52,685 bases of DNA from Paludibacteraceae bacterium (GCA_017508305.1 JAFVZF010000002.1:1-52685); one strand, 5' to 3'. Counted from the stretch's first letter, positions 1 to 11,689 are shown. The notes: generated from the letters alone by a model not told the origin. Program-made: numbers and translations.

Positions 1-234
1 GGTCGTCACACTCCATTCCACAACAAATATCGTCCTCAATTCTATATTCGTACCTTGGACGTAACTGGTGAAATCACCTTGCCAGAAGGTCGCGAAATGG
101 TAATGCCCGGCGATAACTTGGAAATCTCGGTAGAATTGATTTATCCAGTAGCTTGCAACGTAGGTTTACGTTTCGCTATCCGCGAAGGTGGCCGTACCGT
201 AGGTTCTGGTCAAATTACCGAAATCTTCGAATAA
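1..234 (+). CDS. tuf: Elongation factor Tu, C-terminal end (partial)
   Basis: The left edge cuts this gene; 77 codons and a TAA stop remain, open from base 1. The residues match EF-Tu domain 3, including GRHTPF near the start, the stretch around [12 protein letters not shown] and the end [19 protein letters not shown]-Tu is the GTPase that brings aminoacyl-tRNA to the ribosome. Standing before tRNA-Trp, secE and nusG, it is the usual tuf copy of the tufB-secE-nusG-rpoBC block. The last codons are followed by a strong hairpin at 254-281. Confidence 0.97.
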   Translation, partial: GRHTPFHNKYRPQFYIRTLDVTGEITLPEGREMVMPGDNLEISVELIYPVACNVGLRFAIREGGRTVGSGQITEIFE

Positions 235-253
235 TAAAAACCAAACTATAAAT

Positions 254-281
254 CAAAGGTTCACCGCATGGTGAACCTTTG
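254..281 (+). terminator. Strong hairpin between tuf and tRNA-Trp
   Basis: A perfect 12-bp inverted repeat (CAAAGGTTCACC paired with GGTGAACCTTTG) encloses a 4-base loop, GCAT. It lies 19 bases after the tuf stop. No T-tract follows (the next bases are TATACACG), so it is not a textbook intrinsic terminator. It could stop transcription weakly, protect the tuf mRNA 3' end, or mark processing just before the tRNA, which starts six bases downstream. Confidence 0.6.
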
Positions 282-286
282 TATAC

Positions 287-359
287 ACGGGTCTAGCTCA
301 GTTGGTAGAGCATCGGTCTCCAAAACCGAGTGTCGGGAGTTCGAGTCTCTCGACCCGTG
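287..359 (+). tRNA. trnW: tRNA-Trp (anticodon CCA)
   Basis: A full cloverleaf can be drawn: acceptor ACGGGTC pairs with GACCCGT, the D stem is GCTC/GAGC, the anticodon stem is TCGGT/ACCGA with loop CTCCAAA (anticodon CCA at 34-36), the variable loop has five bases, and the T stem is GGGAG/CTCTC around TTCGAGT. The discriminator base is G, as expected for bacterial tRNA-Trp. The CCA tail is not encoded. It lies between tuf and secE, a common position for tRNA-Trp in bacteria. Confidence 0.97.
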
Positions 360-380
360 CTAATTAAAAGATAACAAACC

Positions 381-572
381 ATGAAGTTTGTCAACTACAT
401 CAAAGAATCATATAACGAACTTATACATAAAGTTTCATGGCCTACCTCTAAGGAGCTTACCAATAGTGCAGTGATTGTTCTCATTGCTTCCGTTATCATG
501 TCACTGATTATTGGTTTAGTGGACCTAGGTTTTGAAAATATCATGCAGTTCATTTACAATCTTATCAGCTAA
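381..572 (+). CDS. secE: SecE, preprotein translocase subunit
   Basis: This is the small essential membrane subunit of the SecYEG protein-export channel. The 63-residue protein is the short single-helix form usual outside enterobacteria: an amphipathic start with the conserved KVSWPTSKEL (about residues 17-26), then one membrane segment (about residues 31-50). It sits 22 bases after tRNA-Trp and 11 bases before nusG, the standard order. There is no clear Shine-Dalgarno sequence before the ATG, as is normal in this phylum. Confidence 0.97.
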   Translation: MKFVNYIKESYNELIHKVSWPTSKELTNSAVIVLIASVIMSLIIGLVDLGFENIMQFIYNLIS

Positions 573-583
573 CACGAAGAGTT

Positions 584-1138
584 ATGTCAGTTACAGAAAA
601 GAAATGGTATGTTCTTCGTGCTATTAGTGGAAAAGAGAACAAAGTGAAAGAGTACATTGATGCTGAGATTAAGAAAAATCCCATTTATCAAGGTCGCGTT
701 TCACAAGTTCTAATTCCAACTGAAAAGGTTTATCAAATGCGTGGAAACAAGCGCGTAGTCAAGGAGAGAAGTTATCTACCCGGCTATGTACTTGTAGAAA
801 CCGTTTTGGCGGGTGATATTATGCACGAATTGCGTAATGTTCCCAATGTCATTGGTTTCTTGGGCGGCAACAATAGCGCCAACATCACTCCGCTTCGTCA
901 ATCGGAAGTAAATCGTATCTTAGGTACGGTAGATCAGCTTCAAGAAGCCGAAGAAGAAATGATGGTTCCATTCTGCGTAGGTGAAACGGTTAAAATCATT
1001 GCGGGACCGTTTAACGATTTTACCGGCACCATTGAAGAAGTCAATGAATCGCAGAAGAAACTGAAGGTTAGGGTTATGATTTTCGGTCGGAAAACTCCGC
1101 TCGAATTGAGCTTTATGCAAGTTGAAAAAGGACAGTAA
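584..1138 (+). CDS. nusG: Transcription termination/antitermination factor NusG
   Basis: NusG binds RNA polymerase, reduces pausing, and links it to Rho or the ribosome. The 184-residue protein has the NGN domain (about residues 6-115, starting KKWYVLRAISGKENKV and containing RSYLPGYVLVE) and a C-terminal KOW domain (about 128-182, VGETVKIIAGPFNDFTG). Length is normal. It follows secE by 11 bases; a 59-base gap without an obvious promoter or hairpin separates it from rplK. Confidence 0.98.
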   Translation: MSVTEKKWYVLRAISGKENKVKEYIDAEIKKNPIYQGRVSQVLIPTEKVYQMRGNKRVVKERSYLPGYVLVETVLAGDIMHELRNVPNVIGFLGGNNSANITPLRQSEVNRILGTVDQLQEAEEEMMVPFCVGETVKIIAGPFNDFTGTIEEVNESQKKLKVRVMIFGRKTPLELSFMQVEKGQ

Positions 1139-1197
1139 GGTTACGCTTCCATTGTCCAATTTCACCATTTATTTATTAATTAAAAGTATTTGATAAC

Positions 1198-1641
1198 ATG
1201 GCAAAAGAAGTTGCTGGACAAATCAAATTGCAAGTAAAAGGCGGTGCTGCAAATCCGTCTCCTCCAATTGGTCCTGCCTTGGGTTCCAAGGGTATCAATA
1301 TTATGGAGTTTTGCAAACAATTTAATGCCAGGACCCAAGACAAAGCAGGAAAAATCTTGCCAGTGGTCATTACCTACTATTCGGACAAATCGTTCGATTT
1401 TATCATTAAAACTCCACCGGTAGCTATTCAATTGCTTGAAATTACCAAGCAAAAGAGTGGTTCGGCACAACCAAATCGTAAGAAAATAGCAGAAATTACT
1501 TGGGAACAAGTTAAAGCTATTGCAACAGACAAAATGCCCGATTTGAACTGCTTTACCGTTGAAGCTGCAATGCGTATGGTAGCTGGCACCGCAAGAAGCA
1601 TGGGTATCGCTGTAAAAGGTGATTTCCCAAGTGAAAATTAA
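1198..1641 (+). CDS. rplK: 50S ribosomal protein L11
   Basis: L11 forms the base of the GTPase-associated stalk on 23S rRNA. The 147-residue protein has the full family length, with [19 protein letters not shown] (about residues 21-39) and a C-terminal RNA-binding domain ending in [10 protein letters not shown]. It starts the rplK-rplA-rplJ-rplL run; rplA begins 20 bases after its stop. The window shows no L1-binding leader that I can recognise ahead of it. Confidence 0.98.
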   Translation: MAKEVAGQIKLQVKGGAANPSPPIGPALGSKGINIMEFCKQFNARTQDKAGKILPVVITYYSDKSFDFIIKTPPVAIQLLEITKQKSGSAQPNRKKIAEITWEQVKAIATDKMPDLNCFTVEAAMRMVAGTARSMGIAVKGDFPSEN

Positions 1642-1661
1642 TAACCCTTCAATTTTAGAAA

Positions 1662-2354
1662 ATGAGTAAACTAACAAAAAATCAAAAGTTGGCTGCCGGT
1701 AAAGTTGAAGCAGGTAAAAACTATTCACTTGTAGAAGCCGCACAATTGGTAAAAGATATTACCTTTACCAAATTTGACGCATCTGTTGATATTGATGTTC
1801 GTTTAGGTGTAGACCCTCGCAAAAGCAACCAAATGGTACGCGGCGTAGTTTCATTGCCAAACGGAACCGGTAAAACTGTACGTGTGTTAGCCTTGTGTAC
1901 ACCTGACAAAGAAGCTGAAGCCAAAGCTGCTGGAGCTGACTTTGTAGGTCTTGACGAATACATCGAAAAGATCAAAGGTGGATGGACTGACATCGATGTA
2001 ATCATTACCATGCCATCTATCATGGGTAAGATGGGTGCTTTGGGTCGTGTATTAGGTCCTCGTGGACTAATGCCTAACCCTAAAAGTGGCACTGTTACCA
2101 ATGAAATTGGCAAAGCTGTAAAAGAAGTAAAACAAGGTAAAATTGATTTCAAAGTGGACAAGAATGGTATTGTTCACGCAGCTATCGCAAAAGTATCTTT
2201 CGATGCCGAAAAGATTGCTGAAAATGCGAAAGAATTCATTACCACTTTGAACAAATTAAGACCAACTGCAGCAAAAGGTGTGTATATTAAGAGTGTTTAT
2301 CTTTCGAGTACCATGAGCCAAGGTGTCAAAGTTGACCCTAAATCGGCCGAATAA
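1662..2354 (+). CDS. rplA: 50S ribosomal protein L1
   Basis: L1 binds 23S rRNA at the E-site stalk and in many bacteria represses its own operon. The 230-residue protein shows the L1 landmarks [19 protein letters not shown] (about residues 128-146) and the C-terminal [16 protein letters not shown]. Length is normal. It is followed at a 20-base distance by rplJ. Whether it autoregulates here cannot be told, as no leader mimic of the rRNA site was recognised. Confidence 0.98.
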   Translation: MSKLTKNQKLAAGKVEAGKNYSLVEAAQLVKDITFTKFDASVDIDVRLGVDPRKSNQMVRGVVSLPNGTGKTVRVLALCTPDKEAEAKAAGADFVGLDEYIEKIKGGWTDIDVIITMPSIMGKMGALGRVLGPRGLMPNPKSGTVTNEIGKAVKEVKQGKIDFKVDKNGIVHAAIAKVSFDAEKIAENAKEFITTLNKLRPTAAKGVYIKSVYLSSTMSQGVKVDPKSAE

Positions 2355-2374
2355 CCATTAAAGTATTATTGATT

Positions 2375-2899
2375 ATGAAAAAGGAAGATAAAGCAATATT
2401 AATTAAACAACTACAAGATACCATTAATCAGTATGCTCACTTCTACGTGACCGATACATCGGGTTTGAACGCAGAAAAAACGCACGAATTGCGTAAAGCA
2501 TGCTTCAACAAAGGTGTTAAGTTAGTTGTTGTAAAAAACACCTTGTTCCAAAAAGCCCTTGAAGGTTTGGACGGCGATTATAGCCAAATCTTTACAAACT
2601 TGAAAGGTTCTACCTCTATCATGTTCTCTGATAACGGCAATGCTCCTGCACGTCTTATTAAAGAATTGCAAAAGGACAAAACCAATAATGGCAAGCCCGA
2701 ATTGAAAGCAGCTTATGTATACGAAAGCTACTACGAAGCAAGCCAATTGGAAGCATTGACCGCATTGAAATCGAAAGAAGAACTTCTTGCCGAAATCATT
2801 GGACTATTGCAATCGCCTATGCAAAATGTACTTTCTGCTTTGCAATCGGGTGGCAATACTATCCATGGCGTGTTGAAAACACTTGGCGAGAGACAATAA
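2375..2899 (+). CDS. rplJ: 50S ribosomal protein L10
   Basis: L10 anchors the L7/L12 dimers to the ribosome stalk. The 174-residue protein starts MKKEDKAILIKQLQDTI. A TTG two codons upstream (2369) is also in frame, but the ATG at 2375 gives the usual L10 start. The central VVVKNTLFQKAL and the C-terminal helix that binds L7/L12 (NVLSALQSGGNTIHGVLKTL) are present. Only 20 bases separate it from rplA, so the L10 leader known in other bacteria has no room here. Confidence 0.96.
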   Translation: MKKEDKAILIKQLQDTINQYAHFYVTDTSGLNAEKTHELRKACFNKGVKLVVVKNTLFQKALEGLDGDYSQIFTNLKGSTSIMFSDNGNAPARLIKELQKDKTNNGKPELKAAYVYESYYEASQLEALTALKSKEELLAEIIGLLQSPMQNVLSALQSGGNTIHGVLKTLGERQ

Positions 2900-2939
2900 A
2901 ACAATAATCAATTAGTAACAATTTTAAAACTCAACAAAA

Positions 2940-3317
2940 ATGGCAGATTTGAAAAAACTTGCAGAAGAACTAGTTAACCTAACCGTTAAAGACGTAAACG
3001 AACTAGCTCAAATTTTGAAAGAAGAATATGGTATCGAACCCGCAGCTGCAGCTGTTGCTGTTGCTGGTCCCGCAGCTGCCGGTGCAGCTCCTGCAGCAGA
3101 AGAAAAAACTTCTTTTGATGTAGAATTGAAAAGCGCTGGTGCAAACAAACTAGCTATCGTTAAATTGGTTAAAGAATTGACCGGTCTTGGCTTGAAAGAA
3201 GCTAAAGATATGGTTGATGCTGCTCCCTCTGTAATCAAAGAAGGCGTAAGCAAAGACGAAGCTGAAAGCTTGAAAAAACAATTGACTGAAGCTGGCGCTG
3301 AAGTTGAATTGAAATAA
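2940..3317 (+). CDS. rplL: 50S ribosomal protein L7/L12
   Basis: This is the mobile stalk protein that recruits translation GTPases. The 125-residue protein has the N-terminal dimer domain, an Ala/Pro/Gly-rich hinge (about residues 36-52) and the C-terminal domain with [20 protein letters not shown] and DMVDAAP. It is the last ribosomal gene before rpoBC and is followed by a terminator-like hairpin at 3346-3384, which likely helps keep L7/L12 in excess over RNA polymerase. Confidence 0.98.
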   Translation: MADLKKLAEELVNLTVKDVNELAQILKEEYGIEPAAAAVAVAGPAAAGAAPAAEEKTSFDVELKSAGANKLAIVKLVKELTGLGLKEAKDMVDAAPSVIKEGVSKDEAESLKKQLTEAGAEVELK

Positions 3318-3345
3318 GAAAAACCACCTGTTAATCAGGTACTTC

Positions 3346-3384
3346 GGTTTAGAACCTTAGTAGAATAAGGTTCTAAACCTTTTT
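3346..3384 (+). terminator. Terminator/attenuator between rplL and rpoB
   Basis: A perfect 14-bp stem (GGTTTAGAACCTTA with TAAGGTTCTAAACC) with a 6-base loop is followed at once by five T. This is a complete intrinsic terminator inside an operon whose downstream genes, rpoB and rpoC, show no clear promoter of their own in the 82 bases before the rpoB start. By analogy with the partial terminator at this point in E. coli, it likely lowers rpoBC transcription relative to ribosomal proteins. Bases 3321-3325 (AAACC) could pair with 3346-3350 (GGTTT) and compete with the stem. Confidence 0.8.
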
Positions 3385-3466
3385 ATGCTTAAAAATAGTG
3401 GTGTACTATTCGACAACGAATAAGGCAATCACGAGTTTAGTTAAAAACTGCTGATAGACGTCTCGT

Positions 3467-6400
3467 ATGAGTAACCAAAGAATAAATTTCTCCTCCATAA
3501 AGAATCCGTTGGAATATCCGGATTTCCTTGAGGTTCAGTTAAAATCTTTCAGGGATTTTTTCCAACTTGACACTCCCCCGGAAAAACGTAAAAATGAAGG
3601 ATTGTACAAGGTTTTTGCCGAAAACTTTCCTATCACAGATACACGCAACAATTTTAATCTTGAGTTTTTAGATTACTATATAGATCCTCCTCGTTACACA
3701 ATAGAAGAATGTATCGACAGAGGTCTTACTTACAGTGTTCCTTTAAAGGCAAAATTAAAATTGTCATGTACCGATGACGAGCACGAAGATTTCGCAACCG
3801 TTATTCAAGATGTATACTTGGGACCTATCCCATACATGACAGACAAAGGTACATTTGTGATTAATGGTGCAGAACGTGTGGTTGTATCACAATTGCACCG
3901 TTCTCCCGGTGTGTTCTTTGGACAAAGCATGCACACCAATGGTACTAAATTGTATTCTGCCCGTATTATCCCATTCCGCGGCTCGTGGATTGAATTCACT
4001 ACGGATATCAGTAATACCATGTACGCCTATATCGACCGTAAGAAGAAATTGCCCGTTACTACATTGTTACGTGCCATCGGTTATGAAAGCGATAAAGACA
4101 TTCTAGAAATCTTTAACTTGGCAGAAGAGGTAAAAGTAAACAAAGCCAATTTAAAGAAAGCAGTTGGTCGTAAAATTGCTGCACGTGTTCTTAAAACATG
4201 GGTAGAAGATTTTGCTGACGAAGATACAGGCGAAGTTGTTTCTATCGAACGTCACGAAGTGGTTGTCGATCGCGAAACCATTTTGGAGAACGAACACATC
4301 GAACGCATTTTAGAAACCAACACTCCGACTATTCTACTGCATCGCGATGATGCTAATATGTCGGACTATTCGATTATTTACAATACCCTACAAAAAGATA
4401 CTTGCAACTCCGAAAAAGAAGCTATCTATTACATCTACCGTCAATTGCGCAATGCAGAACCTTCTGACGATGCCAATGCACGCGAAGTAATTAACAGCCT
4501 ATTCTTCTCGGAAAAACGTTACGATTTGGGCGATGTTGGTCGCTACCGTATTAACCGCAAGCTAAGTTTGGACATATCGCCCGATATCAAAGTATTGACA
4601 CGCGAAGACATCATCGAGATTATCAAGTATTTGATAGAACTTATCAACTCGAAAGCTGATGTGGACGATATCGACCACTTGAGCAACCGTCGCGTTCGTA
4701 CAGTAGGGGAACAATTATATGGTCAATTTGGCGTAGGTTTGGCACGTATGGCTCGTACTATTCGCGAAAGAATGAATGTGCGTGACAACGAAGTATTTAC
4801 TCCAATTGACTTGATCAATGCAAAAACCATCTCGTCGGTAATCAACTCGTTCTTTGGAACGAATGCATTATCGCAATTTATGGACCAAACCAACCCATTG
4901 GCAGAGATTACCCACAAACGTCGTTTGTCTGCGCTTGGTCCCGGTGGTCTATCACGTGACAGAGCCGGTTTTGAGGTTCGTGACGTACACTACACCCACT
5001 ATGGTCGTTTGTGTCCTATCGAAACCCCAGAAGGTCCTAACATTGGTCTTATTTCGTCGCTTTGCGTATTTGCAAAAATCAACGATTTAGGTTTTATCGA
5101 AACTCCCTATCGTAAAGTTGAGAACAAAACCGTTAATCTAAAAGAGGAAGAGGTTGTTTATTTGACTGCAGAAGAAGAAGAAAACAAGATTATTGCCCAA
5201 GGCAATGCTCCTCTTAACGATGATGGCACCTTTATTAGAACACGTGTTAAAGCACGCCAAGATAGTGATTTCCCTGTCGTTGCTCCGGAGGATGTTGAAC
5301 TAATGGACGTAGCTCCTCAACAAATTGCTTCTATTGCTGCCGCCTTAATTCCTTTCTTGGAACACGACGACGCCAACCGCGCATTGATGGGTTCGAACAT
5401 GATGCGTCAAGCGGTACCTTTGTTACGTACCGAGTCGCCTATTGTGGGTACCGGTATAGAACGCCAGTTGGTACACGACTCGCGCACCCAAATTACCGCA
5501 GAACGTGATGGTGTGGTTGAATACGTAGATGCTACTGTTATTAAGATTCGTTACGACTATACAGAAGAAGAACTATTTGTTCGCTTTGACGATGCCGTAA
5601 AAGAATACCATCTACCTAAATTCCAAAAAACCAACCAAAGCACCACCATCGACCTTCGCCCCATTGTTCGCAAAGGCGATCGCGTAACCAAAGGTCAAAT
5701 ATTGACAGAAGGTTATTCTACCCAGAAAGGTGAATTGGCCATTGGTAGAAACTTAAAGGTGGCCTTCATGCCTTGGAAAGGATACAACTATGAGGACGCC
5801 ATCGTAATCAACGAACGTGTTGTTCGCGAAGACTTGCTTACTTCTGTTCACGTTGACGAATATACTTTGGAAGTACGTGAAACCAAACGAGGCATGGAAG
5901 AATTGACCTCTGATATTCCAAATGTTAACGAAGAAGCCACTAAAGATTTGGACGAAAATGGTATCGTGCGTGTTGGTGCTCTTATTGAGCCGGGCGATAT
6001 CCTTATCGGTAAAATCACACCAAAAGGCGAATCGGATCCTACCCCCGAAGAAAAATTGCTTCGCGCTATTTTCGGAGACAAAGCCGGCGATGTGAAAGAT
6101 GCTTCTTTAAAAGCCAATCCATCGCTTCGTGGTGTAGTAATTGGTACCCGTTTGTTCTCTAAGGCACAAAAAACCAAAAAAGAGAAAAACGAAGAAAAAG
6201 CACAAATGCAGGCCATGGATGCCCAATTTGAGGACGAAGCTGCAAAACTTAAAGCAGTACTCGTAAACAAATTGATGGAACTTACCAATGGAAAAACATC
6301 GCAAGGTGTAAAAGATTTCTTGGGTGCCGATTTAATTGCCAAAGGTAACAAATTTACCCAAAAACAATTGGCTGAGATTGATTATACCACCGTACAAGCA

Positions 6401-7267
6401 AGCAAATGGACAACGGATGCACACAAGAACGACTTGATTCGTGATGTCATCATGAACTATTTGCGCAAGTACAAAGAAATGTTTGCTCAGCTACAACGTA
6501 AACGCTATAATCTATCTATTGGAGATGAATTGCCATCTGGTATTGTACAATTGGCAAAAGTTTACGTCGCTAAAAAACGTAAAATCCGCGTAGGTGATAA
6601 GATGGCAGGTCGTCACGGTAACAAAGGTATCGTTTCGCGTATCGTACGTCAAGAGGATATGCCTTTCTTGGCAGACGGTACTCCTGTAGACATTGTATTG
6701 AACCCATTGGGTGTGCCTTCGCGTATGAACTTGGGACAAATTTTTGAGACTGTTTTGGGTTGGGCAGGAAAAGAATTGGGTGTAAAATTTGCTACTCCAA
6801 TTTTTGACGGTGCCACGTTGGATGACTTAAATGAATGGACAGACAAAGCCGGTATACCACGCTACGGCAAAACCTATTTGTACGATGGCGGTACTGGTGA
6901 ACGTTTTGACCAACCTGCAACTGTAGGTGTTATCTATATGTTGAAATTAGGTCACATGGTGGAAGACAAAATGCACGCTCGTTCTATCGGACCTTACTCA
7001 CTTATTACACAACAACCATTGGGTGGTAAAGCCAACTTTGGTGGTCAACGTTTTGGTGAGATGGAAGTTTGGGCGTTGGAAGCATTTGGTGCTTCGCACA
7101 TCTTGCAAGAAATCTTGACAATCAAGTCGGATGATGTAATGGGACGTGCCAAAGCATACGAAGCCATTGTAAAAGGCGAGCCCATGCCACAACCGGGCAT
7201 CCCCGAATCACTAAACGTATTATTACACGAATTACGTGGTTTAGTTCTTAGCATCAACTTAGAGTAA
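3467..7267 (+). CDS. rpoB: RNA polymerase subunit beta
   Basis: This is the large catalytic-core subunit of RNA polymerase. The 1266-residue protein has the Bacteroidota length. It shows the N-terminal lobe, the rifampicin-binding region ([19 protein letters not shown] from about residue 468) with residues as in rifampicin-sensitive enzymes, the [17 protein letters not shown] motif, and C-terminal motifs [12 protein letters not shown] and [19 protein letters not shown]. The region around residues 900-980, rich in Lys and Glu, is a lineage-type insertion. rpoC follows 12 bases later, so the two are co-transcribed. Confidence 0.99.
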   Translation: MSNQRINFSSIKNPLEYPDFLEVQLKSFRDFFQLDTPPEKRKNEGLYKVFAENFPITDTRNNFNLEFLDYYIDPPRYTIEECIDRGLTYSVPLKAKLKLSCTDDEHEDFATVIQDVYLGPIPYMTDKGTFVINGAERVVVSQLHRSPGVFFGQSMHTNGTKLYSARIIPFRGSWIEFTTDISNTMYAYIDRKKKLPVTTLLRAIGYESDKDILEIFNLAEEVKVNKANLKKAVGRKIAARVLKTWVEDFADEDTGEVVSIERHEVVVDRETILENEHIERILETNTPTILLHRDDANMSDYSIIYNTLQKDTCNSEKEAIYYIYRQLRNAEPSDDANAREVINSLFFSEKRYDLGDVGRYRINRKLSLDISPDIKVLTREDIIEIIKYLIELINSKADVDDIDHLSNRRVRTVGEQLYGQFGVGLARMARTIRERMNVRDNEVFTPIDLINAKTISSVINSFFGTNALSQFMDQTNPLAEITHKRRLSALGPGGLSRDRAGFEVRDVHYTHYGRLCPIETPEGPNIGLISSLCVFAKINDLGFIETPYRKVENKTVNLKEEEVVYLTAEEEENKIIAQGNAPLNDDGTFIRTRVKARQDSDFPVVAPEDVELMDVAPQQIASIAAALIPFLEHDDANRALMGSNMMRQAVPLLRTESPIVGTGIERQLVHDSRTQITAERDGVVEYVDATVIKIRYDYTEEELFVRFDDAVKEYHLPKFQKTNQSTTIDLRPIVRKGDRVTKGQILTEGYSTQKGELAIGRNLKVAFMPWKGYNYEDAIVINERVVREDLLTSVHVDEYTLEVRETKRGMEELTSDIPNVNEEATKDLDENGIVRVGALIEPGDILIGKITPKGESDPTPEEKLLRAIFGDKAGDVKDASLKANPSLRGVVIGTRLFSKAQKTKKEKNEEKAQMQAMDAQFEDEAAKLKAVLVNKLMELTNGKTSQGVKDFLGADLIAKGNKFTQKQLAEIDYTTVQASKWTTDAHKNDLIRDVIMNYLRKYKEMFAQLQRKRYNLSIGDELPSGIVQLAKVYVAKKRKIRVGDKMAGRHGNKGIVSRIVRQEDMPFLADGTPVDIVLNPLGVPSRMNLGQIFETVLGWAGKELGVKFATPIFDGATLDDLNEWTDKAGIPRYGKTYLYDGGTGERFDQPATVGVIYMLKLGHMVEDKMHARSIGPYSLITQQPLGGKANFGGQRFGEMEVWALEAFGASHILQEILTIKSDDVMGRAKAYEAIVKGEPMPQPGIPESLNVLLHELRGLVLSINLE

Positions 7268-7279
7268 AAGGAAGCAATT

Positions 7280-10200
7280 ATGGCATTTAGAACTGATAAT
7301 AAACAAAAAAATAATTTTAGCAAAATTACCATTAGCTTGGCTTCTCCAGAAGAAATTTTGGAGCAGTCAAGTGGTGAAGTGCTAAAACCGGAAACCATCA
7401 ACTATCGTACCTATAAACCAGAACGCGATGGTTTGTTCTGCGAACGTATCTTTGGTCCTACCAAAGACTACGAGTGTCATTGCGGCAAATACAGAAGTAT
7501 TCGCTATAAAGGCATCACTTGCGACCGTTGCGGTGTAGAGGTTACAGAGAAAAAGGTTCGCCGCGAACGTATGGGACACATCAAATTGGTTGTTCCCGTC
7601 GCACATATATGGTATTTCCGTTCGTTGCCCAATAAAATTGGTTATTTGTTGGGACTACCCACCAAGAAATTGGACTCGATTATCTACTACGAACGCTACA
7701 TCATTATCCAACCCGGTATTCGTACCGATCTTGCTGCCGGCGATTTATTGACCGAAGAAGAATACTTGGATATTATGGACTCGTTGCCACGCGAAAATCA
7801 CTTATTGGAAGATAGCGATCCCAATAAGTTTATCGCGAAAATGGGTGCCGAAGCTATTCAAGACATGTTGATGCGTTTAGATTTGGATAGTCTTTCGTAC
7901 GAATTACGTGATAAGGCCAACAGCGACTCGGCTCAACAACGTAAAACAGAAGCACTTAAACGCTTACAAGTAATCGAATCGTTCCGTGCATCTAAAAATC
8001 GCAACAAACCAGAATGGATGATTGTGAACGTTGTTCCTGTCATTCCGCCTGAATTGCGTCCGTTAGTTCCATTGGATGGCGGTCGTTTCGCCACATCCGA
8101 CTTGAACGATTTATACCGTCGTGTTATCATACGTAACAATCGTCTTAAAAAGCTAATTGAGATCAAAGCTCCCGATGTAATTCTACGTAACGAAAAACGT
8201 ATGTTACAAGAAGCCGTAGACTCATTATTTGACAACACCCGTAAATCGACAGCTGTTAAGGCCGATGCAAACCGTCCTTTAAAATCTCTTTCGGACAGTT
8301 TGAAAGGTAAACAAGGTCGTTTCCGCCAAAACTTGTTGGGTAAACGTGTAGACTACTCTGCTCGTTCGGTAATTGTCGTTGGTCCTGAATTGCGCATGCA
8401 CGAATGCGGTCTTCCTAAAGACATGGCCATCGAACTATACAAACCATTTGTTATCCGTAAGTTAATTGAACGTGGTACGGTTAAGACGGTAAAAGCCGCT
8501 AAGAAAATGGTTGATTTCCGCAAAGATCCTATTGTTTGGGATATTTTGGAACACGTAATGAAAGGTCACCCTGTTCTGCTTAACCGTGCTCCGACTTTGC
8601 ACCGTTTGGGTATCCAAGCTTTCCAACCAAAGATGATAGAAGGCAAAGCTATTCAACTTCACCCATTAGCATGTACAGCGTTTAACGCGGACTTTGACGG
8701 TGACCAAATGGCGGTACACTTGCCTTTGGGCAATGAAGCCGTATTGGAAGCACAAATTCTTATGTTGGCATCTCACAATATTTTGAACCCTGCCAATGGT
8801 GCTCCTATTACCGTTCCTTCGCAAGATATGATTTTGGGCTTGTATTACATGACCAAAGAACGTCCCGGTGCATTGGGCGAAGGCTTGAAATTCTACTCTC
8901 CAGAAGAGGTAACCATCGCCTACAATGAACGTAAGGTTTCGTTGAATGCCAAAATTACCGTAAAAACCAAAGACGTTGAAAATAGCTTGGTGGTAACTAA
9001 ATTGATTGAAACTACAGTAGGTCGCGTATTGGTAAACGAATGCGTACCTAACGAAGTAGGCTTTATCAACGAACTTATTACCAAAAAATCGCTACGTAAT
9101 ATTATTAGCAAGGTAATTAGCGTATGCGGTGTTGCTCGTACAGCCGATTTCTTAGATGACATTAAGAACTTGGGCTATTACATGGCATTTAAGGGTTGTT
9201 TGTCGTTTAACCTTGAAAATGTAATCATTCCTGCCGAAAAAGAAAAATTGGTGGCAGAAGGATACGAAAAGGTAGAAGGCATCTTGATGAATTACAACAT
9301 GGGTCTTATTACCTATAACGAACGTTACAACCAAATCATCGATACTTGGACGCACGTTAATAACAATTTGTCGCGCATCCTTATTAAACAACTAAAAGAA
9401 GATGAGCAAGGTTTCAACTCTGTATACATGATGTTGGACTCTGGTGCTCGTGGTTCTGAGACACAGATTAGCCAGCTATGCGGTATGCGTGGTTTGATGG
9501 CTAAACCTCAAAAAGCCGGTTCGGAAGGCGGTCAAATTATTGAGAACCCTATTTTGTCGAACTTTAAAGAAGGACTTTCTGTGTTGGAATACTTTATTTC
9601 AACTCACGGTGCTCGTAAAGGTTTGGCGGATACCGCTCTTAAAACTGCCGACGCAGGTTATTTGACTCGTCGTTTGGTAGACGTTTCGCACGATGTAATC
9701 ATCCAAGAAGAAGACTGCGGTACGCTACGTGGTTTGATTGCAACCGAATTGAAAAACAACGAAGATGTAATTTCAACCTTGGAAGAACGCATCTTAGGTC
9801 GTGTTTCTGTACACGATATTATTCACCCCATTACCAACAAAGTAATTGTAGGTGCCGGTGAAGAAATTACCGAAGAAGCGGCTAAGATTATTCAAGAATC
9901 ACCTATCGAACAAGTTGAAATTCGTTCGGTGCTTACCTGCGAATCGAAAAAAGGTGTTTGCGCAAAATGTTACGGTCGCAACCTTGCTACCGGACGAATG
10001 GTACACAAAGGAGAAGCAGTTGGTGTTATTGCCGCACAATCCATTGGTGAACCGGGTACACAGCTTACCCTTCGTACTTTCCACGTGGGTGGTGTAGCTT
10101 CCAACGTTGCCACAGAGAACAAAATAGTTTCTCGTTACGAAGGCGTACTTGAAATCGACGAATTGCGCACTGTAACAGCAACAGACGGAAAAGAAATTGT

Positions 10201-11596
10201 TGTAAGCCGTCTTACTGAAATGCGCATCGTAGAACCCAACACAAAAGTTGTGTTAACACAACAAAATATTCCTTACGCATCTACCTTGTTCTTGAAATCT
10301 GGAACAAAATTGAAAAAAGGCGATATTATTTGTGAATGGGATCCATTCAACGCGGTGGTTATCTCAGAAGTAACCGGTAAAATTCAATTTGAAAGCTTAC
10401 TTGAAAACGTAACCTATAAAACGGAGTCGGACGAGCAAACCGGTTTGAAAGAGAAAATTATTATTGAATCAAGGGACAAGAACAAAGTTCCGGCTGCACA
10501 AGTAATGGATGCTGACGGCAATGTTGTTCGCAACTATGCACTTCCTGTGGGGGCACACGTTTCATTGGACGAAGGTGCTGCTATTGAAGTGGGTCAAATC
10601 CTATTCAAGATACCTCGTGCTGTCAGCAAAGCAGGTGACATCACTGGTGGTCTTCCTCGTGTTACCGAATTATTCGAGGCTCGTAATCCTTCTAACCCTG
10701 CAATCGTATCGGAAATTGATGGTGAGGTTAGCTTTGGTAAGATTAAACGTGGACAACGTGAAATTATCATTACGTCTAAATCGGGCGAAGAAAGACGCTA
10801 CTTGGTTCCTCTATCCAAACAAATTTTGGTACAAGAGAACGACTTTGTACGTGCCGGTGGAGCTTTATCGGATGGTGCTATTACTCCTTCTGATATCTTG
10901 GCCATCAAAGGACCTACTGCTGTACAAGAATACATTGTTAACGAAGTACAAGATGTATACCGCTCACAAGGGGTAAAAATCAATGATAAACACTTTGAAG
11001 TGATTGTACGTCAAATGATGCGAAAAGTAGAAATTGACGACCCGGGCGATACACGTTTCTTGGAAAAACAAATTGTTGACAAACAAACATTTATGGCTGA
11101 GAACGACCAAATTTGGGGCAAGAAAGTGGTTACTGATGCCGGTGACTCTGAAATCTTCAAACGTGGTATGATTATTACAGCTCGCAAGTTGCGTGACGAA
11201 AACAGTGCACTTAAACGTAAAGACTTACGTCCTGTAGAAACACGCGATGCTGTGCCTGCAACATCAAGCCAAATTTTACAAGGTATTACCCGTGCCGCAC
11301 TACAAACCACCAGCTTTATGTCGGCTGCTTCGTTCCAAGAAACTACCAAAGTATTGAACGATGCTGCTATCAATGGCAAGGTGGATAAATTAGAAGGTAT
11401 GAAAGAGAACGTTATTTGCGGTCACTTGATTCCTGCCGGTACCGGTCAAGCTGAGTTTGAAAAAATTGTGGTTGGATCGCGCGAAGAGTACGAGAAAATC
11501 ATGGAAGCCAAACGCAGTGTCATTGATATGAATGTGGCAAAACAAGAAGGGGATATCACCTCAACTGCCGAATATGATTCGGTTGCTTCATTATAA
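7280..11596 (+). CDS. rpoC: RNA polymerase subunit beta'
   Basis: This subunit carries the active-site magnesium. The 1438-residue protein shows zinc-binding Cys66/68/81/84 (CHCGKYRS...CDRC), the catalytic [12 protein letters not shown] with Asp471, Asp473 and Asp475, and the second zinc site Cys813/887/894/897. The trigger loop and bridge helix region includes [16 protein letters not shown]. It ends the operon: its stop codon runs into a strong terminator. Confidence 0.99.
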   Translation: MAFRTDNKQKNNFSKITISLASPEEILEQSSGEVLKPETINYRTYKPERDGLFCERIFGPTKDYECHCGKYRSIRYKGITCDRCGVEVTEKKVRRERMGHIKLVVPVAHIWYFRSLPNKIGYLLGLPTKKLDSIIYYERYIIIQPGIRTDLAAGDLLTEEEYLDIMDSLPRENHLLEDSDPNKFIAKMGAEAIQDMLMRLDLDSLSYELRDKANSDSAQQRKTEALKRLQVIESFRASKNRNKPEWMIVNVVPVIPPELRPLVPLDGGRFATSDLNDLYRRVIIRNNRLKKLIEIKAPDVILRNEKRMLQEAVDSLFDNTRKSTAVKADANRPLKSLSDSLKGKQGRFRQNLLGKRVDYSARSVIVVGPELRMHECGLPKDMAIELYKPFVIRKLIERGTVKTVKAAKKMVDFRKDPIVWDILEHVMKGHPVLLNRAPTLHRLGIQAFQPKMIEGKAIQLHPLACTAFNADFDGDQMAVHLPLGNEAVLEAQILMLASHNILNPANGAPITVPSQDMILGLYYMTKERPGALGEGLKFYSPEEVTIAYNERKVSLNAKITVKTKDVENSLVVTKLIETTVGRVLVNECVPNEVGFINELITKKSLRNIISKVISVCGVARTADFLDDIKNLGYYMAFKGCLSFNLENVIIPAEKEKLVAEGYEKVEGILMNYNMGLITYNERYNQIIDTWTHVNNNLSRILIKQLKEDEQGFNSVYMMLDSGARGSETQISQLCGMRGLMAKPQKAGSEGGQIIENPILSNFKEGLSVLEYFISTHGARKGLADTALKTADAGYLTRRLVDVSHDVIIQEEDCGTLRGLIATELKNNEDVISTLEERILGRVSVHDIIHPITNKVIVGAGEEITEEAAKIIQESPIEQVEIRSVLTCESKKGVCAKCYGRNLATGRMVHKGEAVGVIAAQSIGEPGTQLTLRTFHVGGVASNVATENKIVSRYEGVLEIDELRTVTATDGKEIVVSRLTEMRIVEPNTKVVLTQQNIPYASTLFLKSGTKLKKGDIICEWDPFNAVVISEVTGKIQFESLLENVTYKTESDEQTGLKEKIIIESRDKNKVPAAQVMDADGNVVRNYALPVGAHVSLDEGAAIEVGQILFKIPRAVSKAGDITGGLPRVTELFEARNPSNPAIVSEIDGEVSFGKIKRGQREIIITSKSGEERRYLVPLSKQILVQENDFVRAGGALSDGAITPSDILAIKGPTAVQEYIVNEVQDVYRSQGVKINDKHFEVIVRQMMRKVEIDDPGDTRFLEKQIVDKQTFMAENDQIWGKKVVTDAGDSEIFKRGMIITARKLRDENSALKRKDLRPVETRDAVPATSSQILQGITRAALQTTSFMSAASFQETTKVLNDAAINGKVDKLEGMKENVICGHLIPAGTGQAEFEKIVVGSREEYEKIMEAKRSVIDMNVAKQEGDITSTAEYDSVASL

Positions 11597-11600
11597 AAAA

Positions 11601-11630
11601 AGAGGGTAACAATTGTTATCCTCTTTTTTT
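11601..11630 (+). terminator. Intrinsic terminator after rpoC
   Basis: The stem AGAGGGTAAC/GTTATCCTCT (10 bp with one G-T pair, loop AATT) is followed by a run of T; the A-run before it can pair with the T-run, making the signal work on both strands. It lies five bases after the rpoC stop and closes the secE-rpoC block. Confidence 0.9.
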
Positions 11631-11662
11631 ATTGGCATCGTTATCGATTAAAAAAATCTTTG

Positions 11663-11670
11663 TACTTTTG
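11663..11670 (+). promoter_or_regulatory. Promoter -7 element for the GH97 gene
   Basis: TACTTTTG fits the Bacteroidota -7 consensus TAnnTTTG. It ends 19 bases before the ATG at 11690. No TTTG or TTG stands at the ideal distance upstream (the nearest TTG is 28 bases away), so the -33 element is weak or absent. Confidence 0.55.
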
Positions 11671-11689
11671 ATTGAACTATTTTACTACT

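Noticed and set aside
4868-4990. Rifampicin-resistance changes in rpoB
   Set aside because: The residues in the rifampicin region are as in sensitive enzymes at the commonly altered positions.
5848-6351. Long open frame antisense to rpoB (167 codons)
   Set aside because: It mirrors the codon pattern of rpoB, has no family match that I can see, and no promoter; similar mirrors occur over rplK, ftsH and others.
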